A stretch of DNA of 64,000 nucleotides, from contig NZ_JASGBH010000002.1 in the NCBI RefSeq assembly GCF_030053395.1, positions 96,625 to 160,624 of the forward strand, written 5' to 3'. Every line of letters begins with the position of its first letter. Position 1 is the first letter of the stretch. Shown here piece after piece: positions 9,030 to 18,419 of this stretch. The notes under the pieces were generated by a model. The model was given only the letters and a program-made list of their open reading frames with translations. It was not told the origin of the DNA and did not search any database. Position numbers and translations under genes: made by a program. Origin of the DNA: Limnohabitans lacus. Its GTDB lineage: Bacteria > Pseudomonadota > Gammaproteobacteria > Burkholderiales > Burkholderiaceae_C.

Positions 9030-11825
9030 TCAGACGACGATGTTGACCAAACGGCCAGGCACCACGATGACCTTCTTGGGGGCGGCGCCATCGGCTTGCT
9101 TGATGAAAGCTTCGCTGGCCAAGGCGGCCGCTTCGATCTGCGCTTTGTCGGCCGTCGCGGGCACCAAGATGGCGCCACGCAGCTTGCCGTTGATCTGCAG
9201 CATCAGCTCGATCTGGTCGCGTTGCAAGGCCGACTCGTCAACCGCTGGCCACGGCGCATCCAGCAATTCGCCGACAGCTTTGGCGTAGCCCAGCTCTTGC
9301 CAGACGGCGTCTGCGATGTGCGGGCAAGCGGGGTAAAGCATGCGCATCAAGAGCGACACGCCTTCGCACAGGGCGGCGGTGTCACCTGCGCTGCCATCGG
9401 GCTTGAAGTCTTCCAGCGCGTTGAGCAGCTTCATGCAACCGGACACCACGGTGTTGTACTGCATGCGCTCGTAGTCGTAGCCCACTTGCTTGAGCACCAG
9501 GTGCATCTCGCGGCGCAAAGCCTTGGCCGCATCGCCCAAGGCGGCTTGGCTCAGGTCTTGGCCTGTGGCTGAGCGCAGCAGTTCGTGGTGCTTGAACGCG
9601 AAGTTCCACACCCGGCGCAAGAAGCGGTAGCTGCCTTCCACGGCGGCGTCGTTCCACTCCAGCGTCACCTCGGGCGGCGCGGTGAACATGGTGTACAGGC
9701 GGGCGGTGTCGGCGCCGTAGCGCTCGATCAGGTCCTGCGGATCCACACCGTTGTTCTTGGACTTGGACATGGTGCCCACGCCTTCGTAGTCTATTGGCGT
9801 GCCCACGGGCAAACGGCCGTCGCCACTGTCGGCTTCGTTCTTGAGCTTGGCGCCGATGACTTTGCCGGTCTCGTCCAACACATGCTCGACGTCGTGCGGC
9901 CAGAAATAGTCCTTGCCACCCTTGGCGGTGCGGCGCGAATAGATGTGGTTGAGCACCATGCCCTGCGTGAGCAGCTTGCTGAAGGGCTCGTCGACCTTGA
10001 CCAAGCCCAGATCGCGCATGACCTTGGTCCAGAAGCGGGCGTACAGCAGGTGCAGGATGGCGTGTTCGATGCCGCCGATGTATTGGTCCATGCCGCTTCC
10101 GCCAGTGGCATTGTTCTGGTCCCGCATCCAATAATCGGCGCCATCGGCCACCATCTTGTCCGAGTTGGTCGGATCGCAGTAGCGCATGAAGTACCAGGAC
10201 GAATCCACAAAGGTGTCCATGGTGTCGGTCTCGCGGCGGGCGGGCTTGCCACACACGGGGCAAGTCACACCCGCGTGGAAGCCTTCGTGCTTGTGCAGCG
10301 GGTTGCCCGAGCCGTCCGGGATGCAGTCTTGCGGCAGCACCACGGGCAGGTCTTTTTCGGGCACGGGCACCGCGCCGTGTTCGTCGCAATGGATGATCGG
10401 GATCGGTGTGCCCCAGTAACGCTGGCGGCTCACGCCCCAGTCGCGCAAACGCCAAGTGGTCTTCTTCTCGCCCAAGCCTTTTGCGGCCAACAGCTCGGCC
10501 ACTTTGGTCACGGCGGCTTTCTGGTTCAGGCCATCGAGTTCGCCGGAGTTGACACACACGCCATCTTTGGTGGCGTACCACTCGGACCATGCGGTTGCAT
10601 CGAAGACCACAGAGGCCTTGGCGTTGCCTGCGTTGGGCAACGATGTTGAGCTTGCGTCTGAGGCGCCCGACGCAGGCGACGACAAGGCCGGAGCTCGTGC
10701 AGCGACAACCTGCTTGATCGGCAGCGCGTATTTCAAAGCAAACGCAAAGTCACGCTCGTCGTGCGCAGGCACGCCCATCACGGCGCCATCGCCGTAGCTC
10801 ATCAGCACGTAATTGCCAACCCAGACTTCGACTTGTGCGCCGGTCAGGGGGTGCGTGACGAACAGGCCGGTGGCCATGCCCTTTTTCTCTTGGGTGGCCA
10901 ACTCGGCTTCGGTCGTGCCGCCGGATTTGCATTCCTCCAGGAACGCCGCCAAAGCGGGGTTGCTGGCGGCCGCATGCAGCGCCAGCGGGTGCTCAGCCGC
11001 CACCGCACAAAAGGTCACGCCCATGATGGTGTCGGCGCGGGTGGTGAAGACGTACATCTTGCCGTCGCCGATCAAAGCGCCGTCAGCGCCAGCGATGGTG
11101 TGTGTGAAGGCGAAGCGCACGCCTTCGCTCTTGCCGATCCAGTTTTCCTGCATCAGGCGCACTTTGTCAGGCCAGCCGTTCAGCGTGGCCTTCTCGTTGC
11201 CGATCTGCACATGGTCCAGCAGTTCTTGGGCGTAAGCGGTGATGTTCAAGTAGTAACCGGGGATCTCACGTTTTTCAACCGGAGCGCCCGTGCGCCAGCC
11301 GCGGCCGTCGATCACCTGCTCGTTGGCCAGCACGGTCTGGTCCACCGGGTCCCAGTTGACGACTTGGGTCTTGCGGTAGGCGATGCCTTTTTCCAGCATC
11401 TTGAGGAACAGCCACTGGTTCCACTTGTAATACGTCGGGTCGCAGGTGGCCACTTCGCGCGACCAGTCGATTGCCAGGCCCATGGCCTGCATCTGCTTTT
11501 TCATGTACGCGATGTTTTCGTAGGTCCACTTGGCCGGGGGCACGCCGTTTTTGAGCGCGGCGTTTTCAGCAGGCAAACCAAACGCATCCCAGCCCATGGG
11601 CATCAAGACGTTGTAGCCCTTCATGCGCAGGCTGCGCGTGAGCATGTCGTTGATGGTGTAGTTGCGCACGTGGCCCATGTGCAGCTTGCCGCTGGGGTAG
11701 GGCAGCATGGAGCAGGCGTAGAACTTCTTTTTGCTGGCGTCTTCGGTGACGCGGTAGGCATCGCGGGCCGTCCAGCGGGCCTGTGCTGCGGGTTCGACTT
11801 CGAGGTGGTTGTACTTGTCTTGCAT
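9030..11825 (-). CDS. leuS: Leucyl-tRNA synthetase with an in-frame palindromic insertion
   Basis: Charges tRNA-Leu. It has the class I motifs HMGH (49-52) and TMSKSK, plus the CP1 editing domain. At 931 residues it is longer than the usual 860-880. Between the conserved IKQVV and GVCVNSGE segments there are 47 residues where E. coli has about 19 (from memory). The extra part is Ala/Ser/Pro-rich and is encoded by a 64-bp palindromic element (10620-10683) that also occurs upstream of this gene. The reading frame is kept, so the enzyme is presumably active. A TACAAT hexamer ends 8 nt before the ATG at 11825. lptE and holA follow in the same operon. Confidence 0.97.
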   Translation of the reverse strand: MQDKYNHLEVEPAAQARWTARDAYRVTEDASKKKFYACSMLPYPSGKLHMGHVRNYTINDMLTRSLRMKGYNVLMPMGWDAFGLPAENAALKNGVPPAKWTYENIAYMKKQMQAMGLAIDWSREVATCDPTYYKWNQWLFLKMLEKGIAYRKTQVVNWDPVDQTVLANEQVIDGRGWRTGAPVEKREIPGYYLNITAYAQELLDHVQIGNEKATLNGWPDKVRLMQENWIGKSEGVRFAFTHTIAGADGALIGDGKMYVFTTRADTIMGVTFCAVAAEHPLALHAAASNPALAAFLEECKSGGTTEAELATQEKKGMATGLFVTHPLTGAQVEVWVGNYVLMSYGDGAVMGVPAHDERDFAFALKYALPIKQVVAARAPALSSPASGASDASSTSLPNAGNAKASVVFDATAWSEWYATKDGVCVNSGELDGLNQKAAVTKVAELLAAKGLGEKKTTWRLRDWGVSRQRYWGTPIPIIHCDEHGAVPVPEKDLPVVLPQDCIPDGSGNPLHKHEGFHAGVTCPVCGKPARRETDTMDTFVDSSWYFMRYCDPTNSDKMVADGADYWMRDQNNATGGSGMDQYIGGIEHAILHLLYARFWTKVMRDLGLVKVDEPFSKLLTQGMVLNHIYSRRTAKGGKDYFWPHDVEHVLDETGKVIGAKLKNEADSGDGRLPVGTPIDYEGVGTMSKSKNNGVDPQDLIERYGADTARLYTMFTAPPEVTLEWNDAAVEGSYRFLRRVWNFAFKHHELLRSATGQDLSQAALGDAAKALRREMHLVLKQVGYDYERMQYNTVVSGCMKLLNALEDFKPDGSAGDTAALCEGVSLLMRMLYPACPHIADAVWQELGYAKAVGELLDAPWPAVDESALQRDQIELMLQINGKLRGAILVPATADKAQIEAAALASEAFIKQADGAAPKKVIVVPGRLVNIVV
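10620..10683 (-). repeat. Palindromic element, copy B, inside leuS
   Basis: Arms at 10620-10637 and 10666-10683 pair over 18 positions with about three mismatches (12-bp core GCCTGCGTTGGG / CCCGACGCAGGC). The intervening loop, read on the minus strand, matches the loop of copy A at 11908-11936 in 28 of 29 positions, yet the arms of the two copies differ in sequence. The element is translated in-frame as part of LeuRS ([15 protein letters not shown] region). This resembles the protein-coding palindromic elements known from Rickettsia; that parallel is an inference. Confidence 0.8.
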
Positions 11826-11833
11826 AGGGGTCG

Positions 11834-11839
11834 ATTGTA
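11834..11839 (-). promoter_or_regulatory. Putative leuS -10 hexamer (near-leaderless)
   Basis: TACAAT on the minus strand ends 8 nt before the leuS ATG, so a start site about 7 nt downstream would give a leader of about one base. No Shine-Dalgarno is visible. Confidence 0.45.
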
Positions 11840-11883
11840 GAGGGCGCTGGGTCTGGGGCTCGCTTGTTGGAGGTGTGTTGGGA

Positions 11884-11955
11884 CCCGCAGGAAGGCAGAC
11901 CCGAGCGCCTCAGACGCAGGCTCAACATCGTTGCCCGGGCCTGCCTCCCTGCGGG
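11884..11955 (+). repeat. Palindromic element, copy A, upstream of leuS
   Basis: Two 20-nt arms (11884-11903 and 11936-11955) pair at 18 of 20 positions around a 32-nt loop (11904-11935). The loop is nearly identical to that of copy B inside leuS, and 24 of 29 positions match a sequence at 19613-19641 after corA. It occupies the 183-bp gap between exbD and leuS. It has no T-tract, so it is not a standard terminator. Confidence 0.8.
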
Positions 11956-12008
11956 CACATGCGCCAAAGGTGTTCACCCCCCAGCTTTGCACCCGGGTAG
12001 GTGATGGC

Positions 12009-12437
12009 TCAGCGCTTGGGGCTGGATGGGGTATGGGCGACGAAGCCGATGCGGGTCAGCCCCGCTTTTTGGGCCAAGCCCATGGTTTCGACGACGCGGC
12101 CGTAGGGTACGGACGCGTCGGCACGCAGCTCCAGCTCGGTGTTGGGGTTGCGTTTGGCGGCCTCGGCCAAGCGCTGGCGCAGGGCATCGGGGGTGATGGG
12201 CTTGTCGGCCATATAGACCGTGCCTTGGGCGTCCACCACCAGCGACAGGGCCTGGGGCGAAGCGCCCGCCTCGCCGCCTTCGGCTTGGGGCAGATCCAGG
12301 CGGATGGCGCTGGTCATCAGGGGGGCCGTCAGGATGAAGATCACCAGCAAAACCAGCATCACGTCCACCATGGGCGTGACGTTGATGTCGCTCATGGGCG
12401 CATCGGCTTTAGAAGAGGACAGGCGGCCGAAGGCCAT
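12009..12437 (-). CDS. exbD: ExbD/TolR family biopolymer transport protein
   Basis: Small inner-membrane protein that works with an ExbB/TolQ proton channel to energise outer-membrane processes. The 142-residue product has a short cytoplasmic N-terminus with the family motif SDINVTPMVDVMLVLLVIFI, which contains the essential membrane Asp, then one transmembrane helix and a periplasmic domain. The exbB-like gene is 3 bp upstream on the same strand. No tonB or tolA is adjacent, so whether it serves TonB or Tol is not settled; the ExbD label is by general similarity. Confidence 0.9.
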   Translation of the reverse strand: MAFGRLSSSKADAPMSDINVTPMVDVMLVLLVIFILTAPLMTSAIRLDLPQAEGGEAGASPQALSLVVDAQGTVYMADKPITPDALRQRLAEAAKRNPNTELELRADASVPYGRVVETMGLAQKAGLTRIGFVAHTPSSPKR

Positions 12438-12440
12438 GGC

Positions 12441-13085
12441 TCAGTCTTGCGCGCCGGTCAGCAGGCCGCGCAGGTCATGGGCAAAGCCTTCGAGTTCGGC
12501 TTCGATCAAGGCCACACGGCGGCCCAGCAGGTTGTAGGCCAGCACGGCTGGGATGGCCACCGCCAGACCAGCGGCCGTCATGATCAGGGCCTCGCCGACA
12601 GGGCCGGCCACCTTGTCGATCGTCAATTGCCCCGCTTCGGCCATGCCGGTCAGGGCGTTGAAGATGCCCCACACGGTGCCCAGCAAACCCACAAATGGCG
12701 AAATCGAACCGGCCGTGGCCAACATCAATTGCCCCCATTGCAAACGGCGGACCACCGACTGCAAGGCATCGCGCAGCACACGGGTGAGCTGGTTTTGGCG
12801 GTCTCCGGCCGAAGCCAAAGTGCCGCCCACGGGCAGCAAGGTGGCGTCGATCAAGGGGGTCAAGCAAGCATCGCGGTCAAACTGGGCCACGCGTTGACGG
12901 GCCTCGTCAAAGCCGGGCGACTGCCAAAACGCCGCCACACTGCGGCGCACATCCAGCCCCACACGGGCGAGCAAACGCCACTTCCAAGTGATCACGACCC
13001 AACTGCCGACCGACAGCGCCAGCAACACCAGCGCCAGCAAACGGCTGACCGCATCGCTGTGGAGCAGGAAGTCGCTCAGGCTCAT
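12441..13085 (-). CDS. exbB: MotA/TolQ/ExbB proton channel family protein
   Basis: Proton-channel partner of the adjacent ExbD/TolR. It has 214 residues and three hydrophobic segments: one near the N-terminus (about 12-34) and two in the C-terminal half. The conserved block SISPFVGLLGTVWGIFNALT and the following GPVGEALIMTAAGLAVAIPA are diagnostic of the family. It lies 13 bp after dapB and 3 bp before exbD, so bamE-dapB-exbB-exbD may be one transcript. A TolQ assignment cannot be excluded. Confidence 0.9.
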   Translation of the reverse strand: MSLSDFLLHSDAVSRLLALVLLALSVGSWVVITWKWRLLARVGLDVRRSVAAFWQSPGFDEARQRVAQFDRDACLTPLIDATLLPVGGTLASAGDRQNQLTRVLRDALQSVVRRLQWGQLMLATAGSISPFVGLLGTVWGIFNALTGMAEAGQLTIDKVAGPVGEALIMTAAGLAVAIPAVLAYNLLGRRVALIEAELEGFAHDLRGLLTGAQD

Positions 13086-13098
13086 GGCGAATGGGGTC

Positions 13099-13914
13099 TC
13101 AGCGCAGGTTCAACACGTCGAACATGTCGAACAAGCCGCGCTGCTGACCGGCCAAGAAGCGCACGGCACGCAAGCTGCCTTGGGCGTAGGTGGCACGGCT
13201 GGACGATTTGTGGGTCACTTCGATGCGCTCACCGATGCCGGCAAACAGCACGGTGTGGTCGCCCACAATGTCGCCGCCACGGATGGTCGAAAAACCGATC
13301 GTGGACGGGTCGCGCTCGCCCGTGTGACCATAACGCTCGTACACGGCGCACTCTTTCAGGTCACGGCCAATGGCTTCGGCAATCACTTCGCCCATCTTGA
13401 GGGCCGTGCCCGAAGGCGCATCCACCTTGTGGCGGTGGTGGGCTTCGATGATTTCGATGTCGTAGCCGGTGGACAAGGCTTGGGCCGCCATTTGCAGCAG
13501 CTTCAAGGTCACGTTCACGCCCACACTCATGTTGGGGGCCATGACAATGGCGATGTCTTGGGCGATCTCGGCGATCTCGGCCTTTTGCGCTTCGCTAAAG
13601 CCCGTCGTGCCGATCACCGCTTTGATGCCCAGCTCGCGGCAAACCTTCAGGTGCGCCAAAGTGCCCTCAGGGCGGGTGAAGTCGATCAAAAAGCCCGCGT
13701 CCTTCAAACCGGCTTTCAGGTCGGATACCACCGACACACCGCTGGCCTTGCCCAAAAAGGCCGAGGCATCTTGTCCCAGAGCGGGACTGGCGGCGATGTC
13801 CAAAGCGCCGGACAGGCGGCAGTCATCGGTCGCCAAAATGGCTTCGATCAGCATGTTTCCCATGCGGCCGGTGGCGCCGGCCACGGCGATGGGCAAAGTG
13901 TTCAGTGTGGTCAT
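13099..13914 (-). CDS. dapB: 4-hydroxy-tetrahydrodipicolinate reductase
   Basis: NAD(P)H-dependent step of lysine and diaminopimelate synthesis. The 271-residue protein starts with the Rossmann motif [13 protein letters not shown] (12-24). It carries the catalytic segment [19 protein letters not shown], which holds the His-His pair and the KxDxPSGTA substrate-binding motif. It is 38 bp downstream of bamE and 13 bp upstream of exbB on the same strand, the order usual in Comamonadaceae. Confidence 0.96.
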   Translation of the reverse strand: MTTLNTLPIAVAGATGRMGNMLIEAILATDDCRLSGALDIAASPALGQDASAFLGKASGVSVVSDLKAGLKDAGFLIDFTRPEGTLAHLKVCRELGIKAVIGTTGFSEAQKAEIAEIAQDIAIVMAPNMSVGVNVTLKLLQMAAQALSTGYDIEIIEAHHRHKVDAPSGTALKMGEVIAEAIGRDLKECAVYERYGHTGERDPSTIGFSTIRGGDIVGDHTVLFAGIGERIEVTHKSSSRATYAQGSLRAVRFLAGQQRGLFDMFDVLNLR

Positions 13915-13952
13915 GGCTTGTTCAAAACGGTTGGAGAGGCTGGCCCTCCGGT

Positions 13953-14489
13953 TTAACGGGCTGCAGGCTCCAGGGGCGGGTAGCTGCTGGGCAAAGGCGT
14001 TGGAGCCGGGCGAGAGGCTTGCGCATCAGGCTTGCTGGAGGGAAAGCGTTTGAGGTCGTCCTCGGTCGCTTCCAGCTTGGGCATGGCCCCCGTGGTGCGC
14101 GGACGCACCAGGCGACCGGCGAACTCGGATTCGCTGGGCAGCACATCGCTTTCGATCTGGTCGAGCACATCGCCCTTGAACACCACCGTGAGGCGAAAGT
14201 TCTGGGCAGGCACGCCTTGGCGCTGGATGCTGAAGACGTAGTCCCAACGGTCGGCATGGAACAGGCTGGCGACCAGCGGTGTGCCCAAAATGTCACGCAC
14301 CTGGGCACGCACCATGCCAGGTCGCAGGGCCTGGCGCTGTTCTTTAGAAACAAAGTTGCCCTGCACCACTTCGGGCACATACGGCTTGAAGGTGTCCTGA
14401 TGGACACTGCCGCAGCCACCCAGGCCCACGCTCAAAAAGAGCCCAGCGAGCCAAACGCGCGGAAAGCGAAAATTCAGGAAAGCTGTCAT
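13953..14489 (-). CDS. bamE: Outer membrane assembly lipoprotein BamE
   Basis: Accessory lipoprotein of the BAM complex that folds outer-membrane proteins. The start is the ATG at 14489, which gives a signal peptide with the lipobox GLGGC and acylated Cys26; an upstream open extension is not used because it lacks a signal. The 178-residue protein contains the SmpA/OmlA domain ([20 protein letters not shown]). The C-terminal tail is Pro/Ser-rich and longer than in E. coli (113 residues), as usual in this group. fur is divergent, so the two share a promoter region. Confidence 0.92.
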   Translation of the reverse strand: MTAFLNFRFPRVWLAGLFLSVGLGGCGSVHQDTFKPYVPEVVQGNFVSKEQRQALRPGMVRAQVRDILGTPLVASLFHADRWDYVFSIQRQGVPAQNFRLTVVFKGDVLDQIESDVLPSESEFAGRLVRPRTTGAMPKLEATEDDLKRFPSSKPDAQASRPAPTPLPSSYPPLEPAAR

Positions 14490-14504
14490 GGTTGAAGTGG
14501 GGCC

Positions 14505-14512
14505 GATATGAT
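14505..14512 (+). promoter_or_regulatory. Putative fur promoter -10 region
   Basis: A GATATGAT core lies about 62 nt before the fur start, in the 85-bp gap shared with divergent bamE. Its 22-bp surroundings (14502-14523) match 1806-1827 before psd with two differences. No -35 hexamer stands out. Confidence 0.4.
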
Positions 14513-14574
14513 CGAGGCATTGTAGCGGCAGCCACCCGATTCGGTCAGGCTGTTTCACCCCCTTACCCAAGCCC

Positions 14575-15003
14575 ATGAGCCAAATCGACGAACTGAAAAG
14601 CAACGGCCTCAAAGCCACCTTGCCCCGCCTGAAAATCTTGGAGGTTTTCCAAAGCGGTGTGCAGCGGCACATGACGGCCGAAGATGTGTTCCGTCACCTG
14701 CTGATGGAGCACACCGACATCGGACTGGCCACGGTGTACCGGGTGCTGACGCAGTTCGAACAAGCCGGCATTTTGAGCCGCAACCATTTCGAAAGTGGCA
14801 AAGCGGTTTACGAACTCAACGAAGGCCAGCACCATGACCATGTGGTGTGTCTCGATTGCGGTCGGGTGGAAGAGTTCTACGACCCGGAAATCGAGTCACG
14901 CCAACAAGCGGTGGCGCAGGCAAAGGGTTTTGTGATCGCCGACCATGCTTTGAGCTTGTACGCGCACTGCACGCAAAACCCCTGCCCGCACCGTCAGCGC
15001 TGA
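14575..15003 (+). CDS. fur: Ferric uptake regulator Fur
   Basis: Iron-responsive repressor. The 142-residue protein has an N-terminal winged helix (DNA-recognition region [19 protein letters not shown]) and a C-terminal dimerisation domain. Metal ligands are visible: HHDH at 86-89, the Cys92-x2-Cys95 pair, and a second pair Cys132-x4-Cys137. Divergent from bamE, the common proteobacterial arrangement, and convergent with hprK (15-bp gap). Autoregulation is plausible, but I did not find a clear Fur box upstream. Confidence 0.97.
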   Translation: MSQIDELKSNGLKATLPRLKILEVFQSGVQRHMTAEDVFRHLLMEHTDIGLATVYRVLTQFEQAGILSRNHFESGKAVYELNEGQHHDHVVCLDCGRVEEFYDPEIESRQQAVAQAKGFVIADHALSLYAHCTQNPCPHRQR

Positions 15004-15018
15004 AGAGCGCAGCAGCGC

Positions 15019-15960
15019 TTATTCCATGGCGCGGCGCTGGCGCTCGATGAAATCTTGGTAGGTATCGATGCCGCGCATCTGCAAGATGGTGTTGCGCACC
15101 GCCGCTTCGACCAAGACCGAGATGTTGCGACCGGCCACCACCTGAATCACCACCTTGCGCACCGGGATGCCCAGCACGTCTTGGGTCAGCGGCTCCGAAG
15201 GCATCCGCTCGTAATCGCGGTCAAAGGTTTCGCGGCGCACCAGGTGCACGATCAGCTTCAGGCGCATTTTGCGGCGCACCGCCGTCTCGCCAAAGATGGC
15301 ACGGATGTCCAGCAGACCAATGCCACGCACTTCCAGCAGGTTTTGCAGCAAATCAGGGCAGCGGCCCTCAATGGTGGTTTGGTTGATGCGGTACAGGTCC
15401 ACCGCGTCGTCGGCCACCAAGCCGTTGCCGCGGGAGATCAGCTCCAGCCCCAACTCGCTCTTACCCAAACCCGACTCACCAGTGATGAGCACGCCCATGC
15501 CCAAAATGTCCATGAACACGCCGTGCATGGTGGTGCGGTCGGCAAAGTGCTTGGACAAATAAGCCCGCAGCACGTCGATCACAAACGCCGACGATTGCTC
15601 GGTGGAGAACATCGGGATTTGCGCCCGCTCGCACATGGACAGCAGAGCGTCTGGTGCGACCTGACCGTCGGCCAGCACCAGCACCGGCGGCTCCAGCGTC
15701 ACGATGCGGGCAATGCGACGGGCGCAGTCTTCCGGCGTGGAATTGGTCAGGTAAGCGACTTCACGCGGGCCCAGAATCTGAACGCGGTAAGGGTGGATGT
15801 AGTTGAGGTAACCGACCAGGTCGGCGCCAGAACGGGCTTCGCGCACAGCGACTTCGTCAAAGCGGCGCTCCGAAGCCCCCAAACCGGCCACCCACTGCCA
15901 TTTGAGCTTGCCACGGTGGTCCTCAAAGAGGACGTCGGCACTGATGACGGAAGGCTTCAT
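15019..15960 (-). CDS. hprK: HPr kinase/phosphorylase
   Basis: Phosphorylates and dephosphorylates a serine of HPr-type PTS proteins. The start is the ATG at 15960 ([14 protein letters not shown]), giving 313 residues, the normal length; the frame is open further upstream without family character. Walker A is GESGLGKS (161-168), the conserved His146 lies in TMHGVF, and the HprK signature [14 protein letters not shown] follows. It lies 25 bp after ptsN. Betaproteobacteria use these proteins in a regulatory rather than sugar-transporting PTS. Confidence 0.96.
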   Translation of the reverse strand: MKPSVISADVLFEDHRGKLKWQWVAGLGASERRFDEVAVREARSGADLVGYLNYIHPYRVQILGPREVAYLTNSTPEDCARRIARIVTLEPPVLVLADGQVAPDALLSMCERAQIPMFSTEQSSAFVIDVLRAYLSKHFADRTTMHGVFMDILGMGVLITGESGLGKSELGLELISRGNGLVADDAVDLYRINQTTIEGRCPDLLQNLLEVRGIGLLDIRAIFGETAVRRKMRLKLIVHLVRRETFDRDYERMPSEPLTQDVLGIPVRKVVIQVVAGRNISVLVEAAVRNTILQMRGIDTYQDFIERQRRAME

Positions 15961-15985
15961 GGCAAGAGCTTCAAGGCGCAGGTCT

Positions 15986-16453
15986 TCAGACCGTTTGCGC
16001 GGACTGCCATTGGGCAATAAGTTGGTGCAGGCTGTCCTGGGTGGCGCTGTTCTTGATGTTTTCGCGCAATTGGCTGTCGCTGAGCAATTCGGCGATCTCC
16101 GACAGGATTTCCAAGTGCTTTTGAGTGGCCGCTTCGGGCACCAGCAAGAAAATCAACAAATTGACCGGCTGCTCATCTGGCGCGTCAAAGCCAATGGGCT
16201 GCGCCAACTGGAAGACGGCGGCCATCGGGGCTTTCAGGCCTTTGATGCGGCCATGCGGGATGGCCACGCCATGGCCCAAGCCCGTGGAGCCCAAACGTTC
16301 GCGGGCAAACAGGCTGTCGGTGACCAGGGCACGCGACAAACCATGCAGGTTCTCAAAGAGAAGGCCGGCTTCTTCGAACGCGCGCTTCTTGCTGGTGGCT
16401 TCCACCCCCACAAGAACTTGGGCAACAGGCAATATGGATGAGAGACGGTTCAT
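15986..16453 (-). CDS. ptsN: PTS IIA-like nitrogen regulatory protein
   Basis: Regulatory EIIA-Ntr protein that receives phosphate from NPr and modulates targets such as potassium transport. The 155-residue protein contains the active-site motif GVAIPHGR with His67. It lies between hpf and hprK as in other Burkholderiales, but a terminator (16559-16582) separates it from hpf, so it probably has its own promoter. In many relatives rpoN lies upstream of hpf; it is not here. Confidence 0.94.
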   Translation of the reverse strand: MNRLSSILPVAQVLVGVEATSKKRAFEEAGLLFENLHGLSRALVTDSLFARERLGSTGLGHGVAIPHGRIKGLKAPMAAVFQLAQPIGFDAPDEQPVNLLIFLLVPEAATQKHLEILSEIAELLSDSQLRENIKNSATQDSLHQLIAQWQSAQTV

Positions 16454-16558
16454 GTTCGAGGCGGATTATGCACCCGTCGCCGCCCCGCTGGGTCAAGCGG
16501 GCTGTCACAGCCAGCACTGTCACCCGTCTTGGCCAGCCAGCACACAGGGCCCAGCATG

Positions 16559-16582
16559 AAAAAGGGCCGCTTTCTGCGGCCC
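16559..16582 (-). terminator. Intrinsic terminator after hpf
   Basis: On the minus strand a perfect 7-bp stem (GGGCCGC/GCGGCCC, 16564-16570 with 16576-16582) with a 5-nt loop is followed by five T. It lies 22 bp past the hpf stop. Confidence 0.85.
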
Positions 16583-16604
16583 TGGTTTTCGGTTGTTTCG
16601 GTGA

Positions 16605-16934
16605 TCACATCATGCGCTTGGGGGCGCTGTGGTGATGGTGGGTGATGCGGTCCTTGTGCTTGACCACCTGGCGGTCCAGTTTGTCCACCAGGTCGTCCAC
16701 CGCGGCGTACAAATCCTCGTGGGCGCTTTCGGCAAACATGTCATTGCCTTTGACATGGATGTTGCACTCGGCACGTTGGCGTTTTTCCTTTTCCTTCTGC
16801 TTTTCCACGGTCAGCAGCACTTTCACGTCGACCACCTGATCGAAATGTCGGGTGATGCGGTCGAGTTTGCCCGTCACATACTCTCGCAAGGCGGGCGTCA
16901 CTTCCAGATGGTGTCCGCTGATTGTCAAATTCAT
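16605..16934 (-). CDS. hpf: Ribosome hibernation promoting factor
   Basis: Binds idle ribosomes in stationary phase. The start is the ATG at 16934 because a GGAGG lies 8 nt upstream; a further upstream ATG at 16949 overlaps that ribosome-binding site and is rejected. The 109-residue protein begins [20 protein letters not shown] and has the HPF/YhbH basic region [19 protein letters not shown], followed by a His-rich C-terminus (HHHH). It is the short form. The leader upstream contains two competing hairpins (16967-16997). Confidence 0.93.
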   Translation of the reverse strand: MNLTISGHHLEVTPALREYVTGKLDRITRHFDQVVDVKVLLTVEKQKEKEKRQRAECNIHVKGNDMFAESAHEDLYAAVDDLVDKLDRQVVKHKDRITHHHHSAPKRMM

Positions 16935-16962
16935 AAGCTTGGCCTCCATAGATTCTGACTGG

Positions 16963-16997
16963 AAAAACCCCCTCCGAAGTGGGGGTCACAACCCCCC
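16963..16997 (-). promoter_or_regulatory. Terminator/antiterminator-like hairpins before hpf
   Basis: On the minus strand one hairpin pairs 16967-16972 with 16981-16986 (ACCCCC/GGGGGT) and is followed by five T, a good intrinsic terminator. The same GGGGGT can instead pair with 16991-16997 (ACCCCCC), which would be transcribed first. The structures exclude each other. It may be a simple terminator for the upstream MFS gene (stop at 17143) or an attenuator for hpf, whose start is 29 nt away. Confidence 0.6.
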
Positions 16998-17142
16998 TTT
17001 GGGCAGGAGGTTCGTCTCCACTATGCGCGCCGGTTTGAGGAAAAGCAATGTCCTTTGTGGAATGCACCTAGAACACTGGGAAATTCCCTGGTTCTGGTCA
17101 TTTCGGTGTTATCGTGCTGAATGTCGCAGGGCCGTTCTGTGC

Positions 17143-18357
17143 TCATGCCTCGGGGGCACCATGCAAATGCACCCGCCCCGCCAGCCAGACCGACACCAAG
17201 CTGGCCACCACCCCAATCACCCCCGCCACCCAGTAATGCGTCAGATGCCCTTGGGCATCGCGCCCAATGATCGCGCCGCCCACCATGGCCGCCATGCCCA
17301 TGGCGGCCGATTGCACAGCCGAGTTGAGGGTCATGAAGGTGCCGCGCAAGCGGGGCTCCACCGCCGAAGAAATCAAAGCCATGCCCGGGATCATGCGGCC
17401 ACTCATCATGGTGAAGAAGGCCGTCGAAATCAACAGCAGTGCCGCCAAAGGCAAGCCCTCCGACAAGGTGGTGGCCATTAGGGGAATGCTGACCGCCAAG
17501 GCCAGACGACGGAACATCTTGACCTTGCCCACCCGATCGGTCAGGCGACCAAAAATCCGCGCGGTGACCAAGGTGGCCATGCCGCCCAGCAAATACACCC
17601 AAGGCACTTGCTCAGGGAGCATGCCCGCGTTCGCTTGCAGGTATATGGTGATGTACGGAATGACCGTGAACCCGGCGAACATCATGGCGGCAGACAAGGC
17701 AAAAGCCTGCAAGTGGTTGGCATCGACCAGCACCTGAGCGATGCTGCGCCAGACGCTGGCGCGTTCAGGGTGGTGCAAATGGGCGTCCAGCTGCGGCAAG
17801 GTTTGCCAGGCGCCGATCACCAGCACACCCACCATGGCGGCGATGGCCATGAAAGGTGCATGCCAACTCAGGTGTGCGGCCAAAAACAGCCCCAAGGGCA
17901 CACCGGCCACGGTGGACACGGAAAACGAGGTCATGACCACGCTCATGGCCCGGCCGCGCCGCTCAAACGGGACCACATCGGCCACGATGGTTTGCGACAA
18001 AGCCGACAAGACCCCGCCAAACACACCCGCTGCCACACGGGCCCCCATCAGCCAGCCATAACTGGGGGCCAAGCCGCAGGCCAAGGTGGCCAAACCGAAC
18101 AAGGTGTACATGGTCAGCAGCAAGCGCTTGCGGCTGAAGCGGTCCACATAGGTGGCCGCCAACAGGCCCGAGGCCCCGGCCGACAAGGTGTAGGCCGAGA
18201 CCAGCACGCCAAATTCTGCATTGCTGATGTCAAACAGGCGGGTGAACTGTGGCCCCAGCGGCATCATGATCATGAAGTCCAGAATGTGGGTGAACTGGAT
18301 GCCGGCAAGCGTCAGCAGGAGCCAACGTTCGCGTCGAGGGGTCAAATGGGTGGTCAT
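17143..18357 (-). CDS. MFS transporter, drug/sugar efflux type
   Basis: Twelve-helix major facilitator of the inner membrane, 404 residues from the ATG at 18357 (MTTHLTPRRERW). A TTG six codons upstream could also start it. The loop 2-3 motif appears as GLLAATYVDRFSRKRLLL, and FERRGRAMSVVMTSFSVSTVAGVPLG is typical of the AraJ/arabinose-efflux-like group. The substrate is not deducible. The gene diverges from corA across a 222-bp region and ends about 150 bp before the hpf terminator-like hairpins. Confidence 0.87.
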   Translation of the reverse strand: MTTHLTPRRERWLLLTLAGIQFTHILDFMIMMPLGPQFTRLFDISNAEFGVLVSAYTLSAGASGLLAATYVDRFSRKRLLLTMYTLFGLATLACGLAPSYGWLMGARVAAGVFGGVLSALSQTIVADVVPFERRGRAMSVVMTSFSVSTVAGVPLGLFLAAHLSWHAPFMAIAAMVGVLVIGAWQTLPQLDAHLHHPERASVWRSIAQVLVDANHLQAFALSAAMMFAGFTVIPYITIYLQANAGMLPEQVPWVYLLGGMATLVTARIFGRLTDRVGKVKMFRRLALAVSIPLMATTLSEGLPLAALLLISTAFFTMMSGRMIPGMALISSAVEPRLRGTFMTLNSAVQSAAMGMAAMVGGAIIGRDAQGHLTHYWVAGVIGVVASLVSVWLAGRVHLHGAPEA

Positions 18358-18419
18358 GCAGGGACTTTTTTTCAATCCATCGAATCTAACACCCGCACCA
18401 CAAGCACCAAGTCCGGTGC

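Noticed and set aside
11826-12008. tRNA or small RNA gene in the leuS-exbD gap
   Set aside because: The hairpin there lacks cloverleaf features and is explained by the palindromic element family.
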